A DNA stretch of 14,609 nucleotides from assembly GCA_031177555.1 (NCBI GenBank), contig JAPSGM010000018.1, forward strand, positions 1-14,609, given 5' to 3'. Each line of letters opens with the position of its first letter. Within the stretch, counting starts at the first letter, position 1. The translations under genes were made by a program, and so were the position numbers. The notes beneath the pieces were generated by a model, which saw only the letters and a list, made by a program, of their open reading frames with translations, had not been told where the DNA came from and ran no database searches. Of the stretch, positions 1-6,445 are shown in pieces. The DNA is from Chloroflexota bacterium (GTDB taxonomy: Bacteria > Chloroflexota > Limnocylindria > QHBO01).

Positions 1-847
1 CGGCGAGCAGGACGAGCAGCAGGACCAGGACCGGCGACGGCGCGGCGAAGCCGAAGTAGGCCTGGTCGGCCAGTCCGGCGATGCCCTCGTACCCACTCCA
101 GAAGCTGATGCCATAGCCGCCCGATCCGAACGCCTGCTCGTAGAGGGAGACATCGCCGATGGCGAACGGCAGCGCCCACGCCACGCCCAGGAAGATCGCG
201 CCGATGAGGAGCACGACCGGTCCGAGGAAGGCCCGTCCCGCGGCCTCGGCCTCGCCGACCTCGGCCGCCGCCACCGCGCCCTCGGGCGCCGCGACCGCGG
301 GTGGCACGTAGCCCTCGGCGGTGACCCGCAGGTTGGCGCCGCAGTTCTGGCAGAAGGCCGTGCCGGCGCGGTTGTGCGTACCGCAGCGGGGGCAGGCCTG
401 GGTCCCCTCGGGCGCGGCGGGGCGCTCGACGGTCGTTGGTGCGCCGGCGGCCACCAGGCGCTGGCCGCAGTTCCGGCAGAACGAGATGCCGGGCCGGTTC
501 TCCGTGCCGCAGCGCGGGCAGAGCGTGCTCTCGCCCGGCTCGGTGGCCGGGACGCTGTGCGCGGCGACGGCCGGCATGACCGGCTCGGTCGCATCGGGCG
601 CGGGCGGGTAGGCCTCGACGTCCGGCGGGGGCGGCTCGGATGGCCGCGGCGGCTCCTGGGCGGCGGGCTCCTCGCTGGGTGGCTCGTCGGCCATCGGCTC
701 CGGCTGGGCGGCCGCCTCCTCCTCGCCGCCGGCTGGCTGAGCGGTGTCCCGTTGCGGCCAGGAGGGCGTCTCGAACTCCTCGGCCTGTTCGACTTCCTCG
801 CGCCGGCGGGCGTCCTCGTCCCGCTGGTCGCGCTCGTCGTTCTGCAT
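1..847 (-). CDS. Double zinc-ribbon membrane protein, C-terminus cut by window edge
   Basis: I do not recognise a named gene. The visible 282 residues begin with an acidic, Pro/Glu/Ala-rich and probably disordered stretch (about 1-105). Two near-identical zinc ribbons follow: CPRCGTENRPGISFCRNCG with cysteines 110, 113, 124 and 127, and CPRCGTHNRAGTAFCQNCG with cysteines 152, 155, 166 and 169. A predicted membrane helix lies at about 207-226 and a second begins near 272, where the window ends. Fourteen of 19 ribbon positions are identical, suggesting tandem duplication. I chose the ATG at 847 because GGAGG lies 11 bases upstream; an in-frame ATG at 865 is possible but has no such site. It lies 42 bases after the purQ stop on the same strand, so it is probably the distal gene of the purB-purQ operon, where purL is common in other genomes. 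Such ribbons usually bind zinc structurally and may mediate protein contacts; no function is assigned. Confidence 0.85.
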   Translation of the reverse strand, partial: MQNDERDQRDEDARRREEVEQAEEFETPSWPQRDTAQPAGGEEEAAAQPEPMADEPPSEEPAAQEPPRPSEPPPPDVEAYPPAPDATEPVMPAVAAHSVPATEPGESTLCPRCGTENRPGISFCRNCGQRLVAAGAPTTVERPAAPEGTQACPRCGTHNRAGTAFCQNCGANLRVTAEGYVPPAVAAPEGAVAAAEVGEAEAAGRAFLGPVVLLIGAIFLGVAWALPFAIGDVSLYEQAFGSGGYGISFWSGYEGIAGLADQAYFGFAAPSPVLVLLLVLLA

Positions 848-889
848 CGGGCGTTCAGCCTCCATCCGGGCCGGGTGCGACGATTGGCA

Positions 890-1621
890 TCATAGCCGCT
901 CGGCGGCGGCCGGCTGGCCCACCAGCCAGCGGTCGAGGGAGCGGAGCAGGCGCAGGCCGTCGGTCCCTCCCACCTCGTCCTCGGCGGCACGCTCGGGATG
1001 CGGCATCAGGCCGAGCACGTTGCCGCGCCCGTTGACGACGCCCGCGATGCCGTTCAGCGAGCCGTTGGGGTTCGCGTCGGGCGTCATCCTCCCCTGCTCG
1101 TCGGCATAGCGAAGCGCCACGCGGCCGCCGCGCTCCAGCTCGTCGAGGACCGCGGGGTCGGCCTGGTAGCGGCCCTCGCCGTGGCTGATCGGCAGGCGGA
1201 TGACGTCGCCCTCTGCCACCTCGTCGGGAGCGAGCCAGGCGCCGAGGGGGCGCTCCACGCGCAGCCACTGCCAGTCGCAGCGGAACTGGAGGTGGTCGTT
1301 GCGCATCAGGACGCCCGGCAGCATGCCCGCCTCGCACAGGATCTGAAAGCCGTTGCACGAGCCCAGCACCGGCCCGCCGCGATCGGCCAGCTCCTCCACG
1401 GCGCGCATCACCGGGGAGAAGCGGGCAATTGCGCCGGTGCGCAGGTGGTCGCCGTGGGCGAAGCCGCCGGGCAGCACCACCGCGTCGGCATCGCCGAGGG
1501 ACGGCTCCGCGTGCCACACCAGCCGGGCCTCCCAGCCGACCAGCGGGGCGACATGCAGGAAGTCGCGCTCGCTCCAGGTTCCGGGAAAGACCACGACCGC
1601 GACGCGCGGGCCGCGGCTCAC
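890..1621 (-). CDS. purQ: Phosphoribosylformylglycinamidine synthase subunit PurQ (glutaminase)
   Basis: Glutamine amidotransferase subunit of FGAM synthase, step 4 of de novo purine synthesis. It releases ammonia from glutamine for PurL, with PurS as bridging subunit, in the cytoplasm. From the GTG at 1621 it is 243 aa, close to the family's usual 220-240. The N-terminal strand VAVVVFPGTW is followed by the oxyanion-side motif VLPGGFAHGD (about 49-58). The nucleophile elbow GSCNGFQ carries Cys89, and the triad is completed by His208 and Glu210 in MPHPE. The GTG start overlaps the purS TGA as GTGA, with GGGGAG just upstream, so translation is probably coupled. A longer in-frame extension to 1711 exists but lies inside purS and has no family resemblance. 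PurL itself is not in this window. Confidence 0.96.
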   Translation of the reverse strand: MSRGPRVAVVVFPGTWSERDFLHVAPLVGWEARLVWHAEPSLGDADAVVLPGGFAHGDHLRTGAIARFSPVMRAVEELADRGGPVLGSCNGFQILCEAGMLPGVLMRNDHLQFRCDWQWLRVERPLGAWLAPDEVAEGDVIRLPISHGEGRYQADPAVLDELERGGRVALRYADEQGRMTPDANPNGSLNGIAGVVNGRGNVLGLMPHPERAAEDEVGGTDGLRLLRSLDRWLVGQPAAAERL

Positions 1622-1899
1622 GGCACCGGCTCCCCGGCGGCCTGGTCCACCTCGGCGCGCAGCTCCCAGTCGGCAGTCTCCATCACCGGGTTGGCCAGCA
1701 GGCGCCGGCACATCGCGTCGACCGCCGCCTCGGCCGCGGAACGGTCATCGGCCTGAAAGGCGATGCGCAGCAGCTTGCCGGCGCGCACCTCGTCGACGGT
1801 CGAGAAGCCGAGCGCCCGCAGCCCGCCGGCGATGGTCAGGCCCTCCGGATCGGCGATCCCCGGTCGCAGGCGCACGTGGACGTCGGCCAGCCAGCGCAT
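1618..1899 (-). CDS. purS: FGAM synthase bridging subunit PurS
   Basis: Small subunit of the three-component FGAM synthase. As a dimer it links PurQ to the small-type PurL and helps ammonia transfer. The 93-aa product is slightly longer than the usual 80-85. It shows the typical pattern VHVRLRPGIADPEGLTI (about 7-23), then LRALGFSTVDEVRAGK (27-42), and the C-terminal LLANPVMETADWEL (67-80). The extra length is a short C-terminal tail after the last strand. The ATG directly abuts the purC stop (TGAATG), with GGAGG about 11 bases upstream inside purC. Its own stop overlaps the purQ start. The purC-purS-purQ order is a classic bacterial arrangement and supports the call. Confidence 0.96.
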   Translation of the reverse strand: MRWLADVHVRLRPGIADPEGLTIAGGLRALGFSTVDEVRAGKLLRIAFQADDRSAAEAAVDAMCRRLLANPVMETADWELRAEVDQAAGEPVP

Positions 1900-2799
1900 T
1901 CAGGCCGATGCCTCCCCGCCCCGCCATGGCTCGCCGGTGAGCAGCTCGTAGGCGCGCACGTAGCGGGAACGCGTGCCCTCGACCACCTCGGCCGGCAGCT
2001 CGGGGGCCGGCGGCTCCTTGTTCCAGCCTGAGCCGGCCACGAAGTCGCGGACGTACTGCTTGTCGAACGACGCCGGCGACGACCCGGGGGCGTACTGGCC
2101 CGCGTCCCAGAAGCGGCTGGAGTCCGGGGTCAGGACCTCGTCGATCAGGGCGACCCGGCCGTCGATCCAGCCGAACTCGAACTTCGTATCGGCCAGGATG
2201 AGGCCCACCGCCTCGGCGTGGCGGGCGCCGGCCCGGTAGAGCGCCAGCGAGCGTGCCTCCAGCTCCGCCGCCAGGTCGCCGCCCACCATCTCGGCCAGCT
2301 GCGCGCGGGTGATGTTCTCGTCGTGCCCGACCTCCGCCTTGGTCGACGGTGTGAAGATCGGCTCCGGCAGTAGGTCGGCCTCGCGCAGCCCCTCCGGCAG
2401 CCGATGCCCCCCGACCATGCCGGTGCTGCGGTACTCCGCCCATCCCGAGCCGGCCAGGTAGCCCCGCACCACGCACTCGGCGTCGATGCGCTCCGCCCGA
2501 CGGGCGAGGGTGACGCGTCCCGCGAGCTCCGCCGTGCGCGCGGCGGCGGGAAGGTCCTCCGCATCGGCCGACAGAAAGTGCGTCGGCCCCAGCGGCGCCA
2601 GGCGCCCGAACCACCACGCCGACAGCTGTGTCAGCACGCGGCCCTTCTCCGGGATCGGCTGCTCGAAGACGACGTCGAACGCGGACAGGCGGTCCGTCGC
2701 CACCAGCAGAAGGCGGTCGTCGCCGACCGCGTACGTCTCGCGCACCTTCCCGCGGTGCAGGAGCGGAAGTCCTTCGATCGAGCTGCGGGTCAGGGTCAT
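1900..2799 (-). CDS. purC: SAICAR synthetase (phosphoribosylaminoimidazole-succinocarboxamide synthase)
   Basis: Joins CAIR with aspartate using ATP to give SAICAR, step 7 of purine synthesis; cytoplasmic. At 299 aa it belongs to the longer type, as in mycobacteria and yeast Ade1, rather than the about 237-aa Escherichia type. Visible hallmarks are the nucleotide-binding GKVRETY (17-23), ATDRLSAFDVV (34-44), IPEKG (49-53), ECVVRGYLAGSGW (108-120), the signature LADTKFEFG (202-210) and DEVLTPDSSRFW (220-231). The ATG at 2799 has an ideal GGAGG seven bases upstream and overlaps the stop of the preceding mgtC-like gene as ATGA. It is followed without a gap by purS. No key motif is missing. Confidence 0.97.
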   Translation of the reverse strand: MTLTRSSIEGLPLLHRGKVRETYAVGDDRLLLVATDRLSAFDVVFEQPIPEKGRVLTQLSAWWFGRLAPLGPTHFLSADAEDLPAAARTAELAGRVTLARRAERIDAECVVRGYLAGSGWAEYRSTGMVGGHRLPEGLREADLLPEPIFTPSTKAEVGHDENITRAQLAEMVGGDLAAELEARSLALYRAGARHAEAVGLILADTKFEFGWIDGRVALIDEVLTPDSSRFWDAGQYAPGSSPASFDKQYVRDFVAGSGWNKEPPAPELPAEVVEGTRSRYVRAYELLTGEPWRGGEASA

Positions 2800-3311
2800 G
2801 GGAGGTCCTCCGAGCGTCCGTCGTCGATCTCCTGCTGCGGGATCGCCCGCGTCTTGCCCTCCGGCGGCAGCTTCAGCCAGCGGGCGGTCACGCTCTCCAC
2901 GCGGTCCAGCAGCGCCAGGACGACGAGGATCAGCATGGTGCCGATGATGGCCATGACCACCAGCCCGGCGCCCGCCGCCGTGCCGATGGCCGCCACCGAC
3001 CAGAGCGACGCCGCGGTCGTCAGGCCGCGGATGTTTCCCCGGTACTGGAGGATGGTCCCCGCGCCGATGAAGCCGATGCCGGACACGATCTGCGCCGCGA
3101 TCCGGGTGGGGTCGACCAGCGGTCCGGAGAACCCGTAGGCCGACACGATCGTGAACAGCGCCGCCCCCAGGGCGACGAGGCTGTGGGTCCGGAACCCGGC
3201 CGGCTGGCGGTGGAGCTCCCGCTCGAAGCCGATGATCGCGCCGAGCACGAGGCCGGCGGCCAGGCGCACGGCGAGCTCGATCTGGAGGTCCAGGCTGAGC
3301 TCAGGGTTCAT
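2796..3311 (-). CDS. MgtC/SapB-family membrane protein
   Basis: Membrane protein of the MgtC/SapB family. Family members are linked to growth in low magnesium, and in Salmonella MgtC acts on the F1Fo ATP synthase; the role here is unknown. The 171-aa product carries the family's conserved first helix and loop, with GAIIGFERE (24-32) and the RQPAGFRTHSLV segment (35-46). It then has IVSGIGFIGAGTI (75-87) and GLTTAASLWSVAAIG (96-110), and ends in a long hydrophobic stretch to about 136. About four to five helices are predicted, followed by a short charged tail. It lacks the soluble C-terminal ACT-like domain of Salmonella MgtC, so it is the short form. The ATG at 3311 overlaps the preceding gene's stop (ATGA), and its own stop overlaps purC (ATGA). 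An upstream in-frame extension to 3560 lies inside the neighbouring gene and is rejected. Confidence 0.93.
   Translation of the reverse strand: MNPELSLDLQIELAVRLAAGLVLGAIIGFERELHRQPAGFRTHSLVALGAALFTIVSAYGFSGPLVDPTRIAAQIVSGIGFIGAGTILQYRGNIRGLTTAASLWSVAAIGTAAGAGLVVMAIIGTMLILVVLALLDRVESVTARWLKLPPEGKTRAIPQQEIDDGRSEDLP
2807..2811 (-). promoter_or_regulatory. Ribosome binding site for purC
   Basis: GGAGG on the minus strand lies seven bases before the purC ATG, inside the 3' end of the mgtC-like gene. It sits in a small perfect dyad (GGAGGTCCTCC, 2801-2811), which is probably coincidental. Confidence 0.7.
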
Positions 3312-4216
3312 GCTTCGTCGTTTGACCTCCACTCGGCCAGCCACCAGGCCGAGATGAACGCGTGCAGCGCTCCTCCGGCCAGGAGCAGCGACAGCCAGAT
3401 CGCCACGAAGCCTACCAGCAGGGCGAGGACCTGCGGGCTGGCCAGCAGCCCCGGCCCCAGCGACGGGCCGATGGGACGCCACAGCGCCCACAGCAGGCTC
3501 CAGCACACCGCCAGCAGCAGCGCGTCCTTGAGCCATCCCGCGGCCGCCACGCCGAGCCACGGCCCCGGCCGCCGGCCGATGAGGCGGGCGCTGGCCAGGA
3601 TCGAAGCGGCGGGTCTGCCACCACCCGGTGGCTCAGGCGATCCCAGCATGGCCCGGCGAAGCGCAAGGCCACCGATCGCCTGTGCCGCAAGGACGGCCAG
3701 CGCCAGCGCGCAGAGGTGCGGCAGCACCGCGGCCGCCAGGCGGGCGGGAACGCTGCCGGCCGGCCCGGGCGCGCTGTACACCGCCGGCCCCGCTTCGACG
3801 AGGCCGATGCCCAGCCAGGCCAGCGCGATGAGGGCGGGCGTCGATGCCAGCAGGGCGATGGCCAGCGCCGTCAGCGTGGGCGGGCCCCGGCCCTCCACGG
3901 GTCCCTCGCCGCCGCCCGCCATGGGACGGAGGGCCCGCAACAGCGCGACCTCGCCGAGCACCGCCAGCAGGCTGAGCAGGACGAAGCCGCCGACGGCGGC
4001 CACGCACAGCGCCACCACGTTCGCCGGAAAGCTCGCCGAGCTGACCAGCTGGACGGCGAGATGCGCGACGTCGGGCACCTGCGGCGGGGCGACGGCGAGG
4101 AGCAGCGGCAGCCAGCCCAGGTAGGCCAGCCAGGCCAGGGACGCCGCGGGCCAGAGATCCGATCGGTCGCTGGCCAGGGACGCGGCCGCGGCACCCCGCC
4201 GCAGCCAGGCCCTCAC
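3308..4216 (-). CDS. Uncharacterised six-helix membrane protein between purB and mgtC
   Basis: I do not recognise this family. The 302-aa product is strongly hydrophobic with about six predicted membrane segments, near residues 22-43, 66-94, 115-140, 156-187, 216-247 and 260-293. A glycine/proline-rich loop sits at about 99-113 and a basic loop at about 209-219. It ends in an aromatic helix (SAWWLAEW, 289-296). The GTG at 4216 overlaps the purB stop as GTGA and is preceded by a strong GAGGAGG seven bases upstream, so this start is well supported. Its stop overlaps the mgtC-like start as ATGA. Coupling to both neighbours shows it is translated as part of the purine operon. The frame stays open far upstream, antisense-like within purB, but that part is a shadow. 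A transport or permease-like role is possible but not shown. Confidence 0.87.
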   Translation of the reverse strand: MRAWLRRGAAAASLASDRSDLWPAASLAWLAYLGWLPLLLAVAPPQVPDVAHLAVQLVSSASFPANVVALCVAAVGGFVLLSLLAVLGEVALLRALRPMAGGGEGPVEGRGPPTLTALAIALLASTPALIALAWLGIGLVEAGPAVYSAPGPAGSVPARLAAAVLPHLCALALAVLAAQAIGGLALRRAMLGSPEPPGGGRPAASILASARLIGRRPGPWLGVAAAGWLKDALLLAVCWSLLWALWRPIGPSLGPGLLASPQVLALLVGFVAIWLSLLLAGGALHAFISAWWLAEWRSNDEA

Positions 4217-5523
4217 TCCGGCGCCTCCTCGAGACCCAGGGCCCGGTACGTATCGGCGATGCCGGCCAGGTGGTGCTCCAGGTCCATGGCGCGCTCCACG
4301 TCGGCGGCTCCCAGCCAGCGCGCGATGCCCTCGTCGCGCCGCACCTCGTCGCGGAACGAGGAGTCGCCGCTCCACGAGCGCCTGGCCGCGCCCTGCACCA
4401 GGCGGTAGGCCTCCTGGCGGTCCGCGCCGCGGGCGACCATGGCCAGCAGCAGCGCCTCGGAGTACACCATGCCGTCGCTGTGCTCCAGGTTGGCGGCCAT
4501 CCGGTCGGAGTCGACCTCCAGCCCGTCCAGGATCGTGGCGGTCGTGCGCGTGGCGTAGGCGGCTACGCCAAAGGCCCGCTCGAAGAGGAAGCGCTCGGCG
4601 CTGGAGTGGCTGATGTCGCGCTCGTGCCAGAGCGGCATGTTCTCCAGCGCCACCAGCGCATCGGCGCGCAGCAGGCGTGCCAGGCCGGCCACCCGCTCGG
4701 CGAGCACCGGGTTCCGCTTGTGCGGCATGGCGCTGCTGCCCTGCTGCCCCGCGCCGAACGGCTCGAAGGCCTCGCCCACCTCGGTGCGCTGCAGGTGGCG
4801 CACCTCCGTCGTGATGCGCTCCAGCGTGCCGCCCAGGATGGCGAGCGCGGTGACGATCTCCGCGTGACGGTCGCGGCTGACCACCTGGGTGGCGGCCGGG
4901 TCCGGCCGCAGGCCGAGCGACTCGCAGACGTGGCGCTCCACCGCCACGCTGACGTTGGCGTGCGTGCCCACCGCTCCTGACACCTTCCCGACGCTGATCC
5001 CCTCGCGCGCGCGGGTCAGGCGCTCGGCGTCGCGCTGCAGCTCGGCGTACCAGCCGGCCGCCTTGAACCCGAAGGTGATCGGCTCGGCGTGGATCGCGTG
5101 GCTGCGCCCCACCATCGGGGTGGACCGATGGCTCAGCGCCAGGTGGCGGGTCACCTGCCCCAGCCGCTCGAGCTCGTCCTCCACGACCCGGCTGGCGTCG
5201 CGCAGCACCACCGCCGTTGCGGTGTCCAGCACGTCGGAGCTGGTCAGGCCATGGTGCAGCCAGCGCCCCTCGGGTCCCAGCCGCTCGGTCACCGAGCGCA
5301 GGAAGGCGAGGACGTCGTGCTGCGACTCCCGCTCGATCTCGCGTGCGCGATCGGGGTCGACCTGCGTGGCGGCCGCCCGGATGCGCTCCCAGTCCTCGTC
5401 CGGCACGACGCCCTCGCGGTTCAGCGCCTCGACCGCCAGCAGCTCGATGCGCAGCCACAGCTCCAGCCTGCGCCGCTCGCCGAAGAGCTCGCGCAGCTCG
5501 GGCAGGGCGTACCGGTCGATCAC
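4213..5523 (-). CDS. purB: Adenylosuccinate lyase
   Basis: Removes fumarate from SAICAR (step 8 of IMP synthesis) and from adenylosuccinate (AMP formation). It is a cytoplasmic homotetramer of the fumarase/aspartase superfamily. From the GTG at 5523 it is 436 aa, matching the Bacillus/Thermotoga type (about 430). Visible motifs are TSSDVLDT (94-101), GRSHAIHAEP (139-148) with the catalytic-region histidines 142 and 145, and the mobile-loop signature GSSAMPHKRNP (262-272) with the catalytic serine. No Shine-Dalgarno is seen before the GTG. Instead a TATCCT box ends six bases upstream, suggesting a leaderless message. It is the first gene of the leftward operon running to purQ. The open frame continues upstream to 6348 but crosses the intergenic region and the divergent gene, so that extension is rejected. 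Confidence 0.97.
   Translation of the reverse strand: MIDRYALPELRELFGERRRLELWLRIELLAVEALNREGVVPDEDWERIRAAATQVDPDRAREIERESQHDVLAFLRSVTERLGPEGRWLHHGLTSSDVLDTATAVVLRDASRVVEDELERLGQVTRHLALSHRSTPMVGRSHAIHAEPITFGFKAAGWYAELQRDAERLTRAREGISVGKVSGAVGTHANVSVAVERHVCESLGLRPDPAATQVVSRDRHAEIVTALAILGGTLERITTEVRHLQRTEVGEAFEPFGAGQQGSSAMPHKRNPVLAERVAGLARLLRADALVALENMPLWHERDISHSSAERFLFERAFGVAAYATRTTATILDGLEVDSDRMAANLEHSDGMVYSEALLLAMVARGADRQEAYRLVQGAARRSWSGDSSFRDEVRRDEGIARWLGAADVERAMDLEHHLAGIADTYRALGLEEAPE
4224..4230 (-). promoter_or_regulatory. Strong ribosome binding site for the 302-aa membrane protein
   Basis: GAGGAGG on the minus strand sits inside the last codons of purB, seven bases before the GTG at 4216. 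It fixes that start codon and shows the membrane protein is translated efficiently, although its initiation codon overlaps the purB stop. Confidence 0.75.
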
Positions 5524-5529
5524 GCGGCA

Positions 5530-5535
5530 AGGATA
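5530..5535 (-). promoter_or_regulatory. Putative -10 element of a leaderless purB promoter
   Basis: Read on the minus strand, TATCCT fits the TANNNT pattern and ends six bases before the purB GTG. Transcription would therefore start at or beside the start codon. There is no Shine-Dalgarno in this interval, which agrees with leaderless initiation. No clear -35 hexamer is present at 16-18 bases, so confidence is moderate. It would drive the whole purB-purQ operon. Confidence 0.45.
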
Positions 5536-5560
5536 GGCAAAAGCTGCCCGGCTCGAGCTC

Positions 5561-5589
5561 TTGCCCGTCGGGCGGGGCGGGGCTAGACT
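5561..5589 (+). promoter_or_regulatory. Putative sigma-70-type promoter of the SRPBCC-like gene
   Basis: TTGCCC (5561-5566) and TAGACT (5584-5589) are separated by exactly 17 bases, each matching four of six consensus positions. Transcription from here would begin near 5596 and leave a leader of about 160 bases before the GTG at 5755. The leader is GC-rich; I could not match it to a known riboswitch or draw a convincing terminator hairpin in it. Confidence 0.4.
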
Positions 5590-5739
5590 CGGCAGCGGTA
5601 GCGCCATCCCGCGCGCAACCCTCGTCCGGCTCCCACGCGGCCGGTTCGGCGAGGGCAAAGGGGACGTCCGATCCTCGGGATGCGGGTCACCGGGCCTTTC
5701 CGGCGTCGACGCGCAGCGTGGGTGCTCGCCGCCGCCGAC

Positions 5740-5746
5740 GAGAGGG
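5740..5746 (+). promoter_or_regulatory. Ribosome binding site choosing the GTG start at 5755
   Basis: GAGAGGG ends eight bases before the GTG at 5755, a good distance. The competing in-frame upstream start at 5680 has no comparable site, and the residues it would add are low-complexity, so this site decides the start. Confidence 0.6.
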
Positions 5747-5754
5747 ACCACGAC

Positions 5755-6438
5755 GTGACCGAGCGGAAGACCCTGAAGCGTCGCATTCGCGCGCGCATGT
5801 CGAAGACCGGCGAGCGCTACACCGCCGCGCGCCGGCAGGTGCTGGCCAAGTCGCCGGGCACCCCCACCGAATCGCCACGCGCGCCCAAGAGCCAGCCGCC
5901 GGGCAGGAGGCCCGACGAGCTGGTCCGCGCCCGCACCGGGCGGGGCTGGGACGAGTGGTTCGAGATCCTCACCGGTTGGGGCGCGGCGGACCGGCCGCAT
6001 CGGGAGATCGCCCGCTGGCTGAACGCCGAGCAGGGCGTCGACGGCTGGTGGTCGCAGGAGGTGACCGTCGGCTACGAGCAGGCCATCGGGCGCCGCGTGC
6101 CGCTGCAACGCGGAGCGGGCTCGTTCGCCGCCACGGCCACGCGCACGATCCGCGTCCCGGTCGAGCGACTGCACGAGGCGGTGGTCGACGAGGCGGTGCG
6201 AGAGCGCTGGCTGCCGGGCGCCTCGCTGCGGCCGAGGCCCACGCGGGCCGGCAAGGCGGCCCGCTTCGACTGGGAGGACGGCGCCAGCCGCCTCGTCTTC
6301 TGGTTCGAGGCGGCCGGCGAGGCCAGGAGCCGCGTCGCGCTGGAGCACGAGCGGCTGCCGGACGCGGCCGCGGCGAGAGAGATGAAGGCGTTCTGGCGCG
6401 AGCGGCTGACCGAGCTCAAGCGCCTACTGGAGGGCTGA
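5755..6438 (+). CDS. Uncharacterised three-part protein with C-terminal SRPBCC/Aha1-like domain
   Basis: No named gene. The 227-aa product starts with a basic segment, TLKRRIRARMSKTGERYTAA (6-25), a motif I have seen at the head of several uncharacterised proteins in actinobacteria and Chloroflexota. A Pro/Ser linker (about 33-55) follows. A Trp-rich block comes next (about 62-113), with GWDEWFEILTGWG, HREIARWL and GVDGWWSQEVTVGYEQ. The C-terminal half (about 123-227) looks like an SRPBCC/START-type ligand-binding fold: an alternating strand pattern begins at FAATATRTIRVPVERL, then WFEAAGEARSRVALEHERL and the final helix FWRERLTELKRLL. It may bind a small hydrophobic ligand; this is inference. 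It is the only plus-strand gene between the two purine operons, divergent from purB and ending seven bases from the purE stop. The start is chosen from its ribosome binding site. Confidence 0.85.
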   Translation: MTERKTLKRRIRARMSKTGERYTAARRQVLAKSPGTPTESPRAPKSQPPGRRPDELVRARTGRGWDEWFEILTGWGAADRPHREIARWLNAEQGVDGWWSQEVTVGYEQAIGRRVPLQRGAGSFAATATRTIRVPVERLHEAVVDEAVRERWLPGASLRPRPTRAGKAARFDWEDGASRLVFWFEAAGEARSRVALEHERLPDAAAAREMKAFWRERLTELKRLLEG

Positions 6439-6445
6439 GCCGGTC

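Noticed and set aside
2628..4124. A 498-codon plus-strand open frame
   Set aside because: It is antisense to purC, the mgtC-like gene and the membrane protein, all with clear family motifs or ribosome sites. Its residues are low-complexity Arg/Ala/Pro/Ser.
5680..5754. Longer start (ATG 5680) for the SRPBCC-like gene
   Set aside because: No ribosome site is visible, and the added residues do not resemble the conserved N-terminal basic motif, which starts cleanly after the GTG at 5755 with GAGAGGG upstream.
5590..5754. Possible known riboswitch (c-di-GMP, ZTP/pfl, TPP, SAM) in the leader
   Set aside because: Short look-alike words occur, but none of the conserved cores could be laid out with the proper stems. 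Only a covariance search could settle it.
5524..6348. In-frame upstream extension of purB giving a 711-residue product
   Set aside because: The extra part runs through the divergent promoter region and antisense to the SRPBCC-like gene and has no similarity to lyases. GTG 5523 gives the normal family length.
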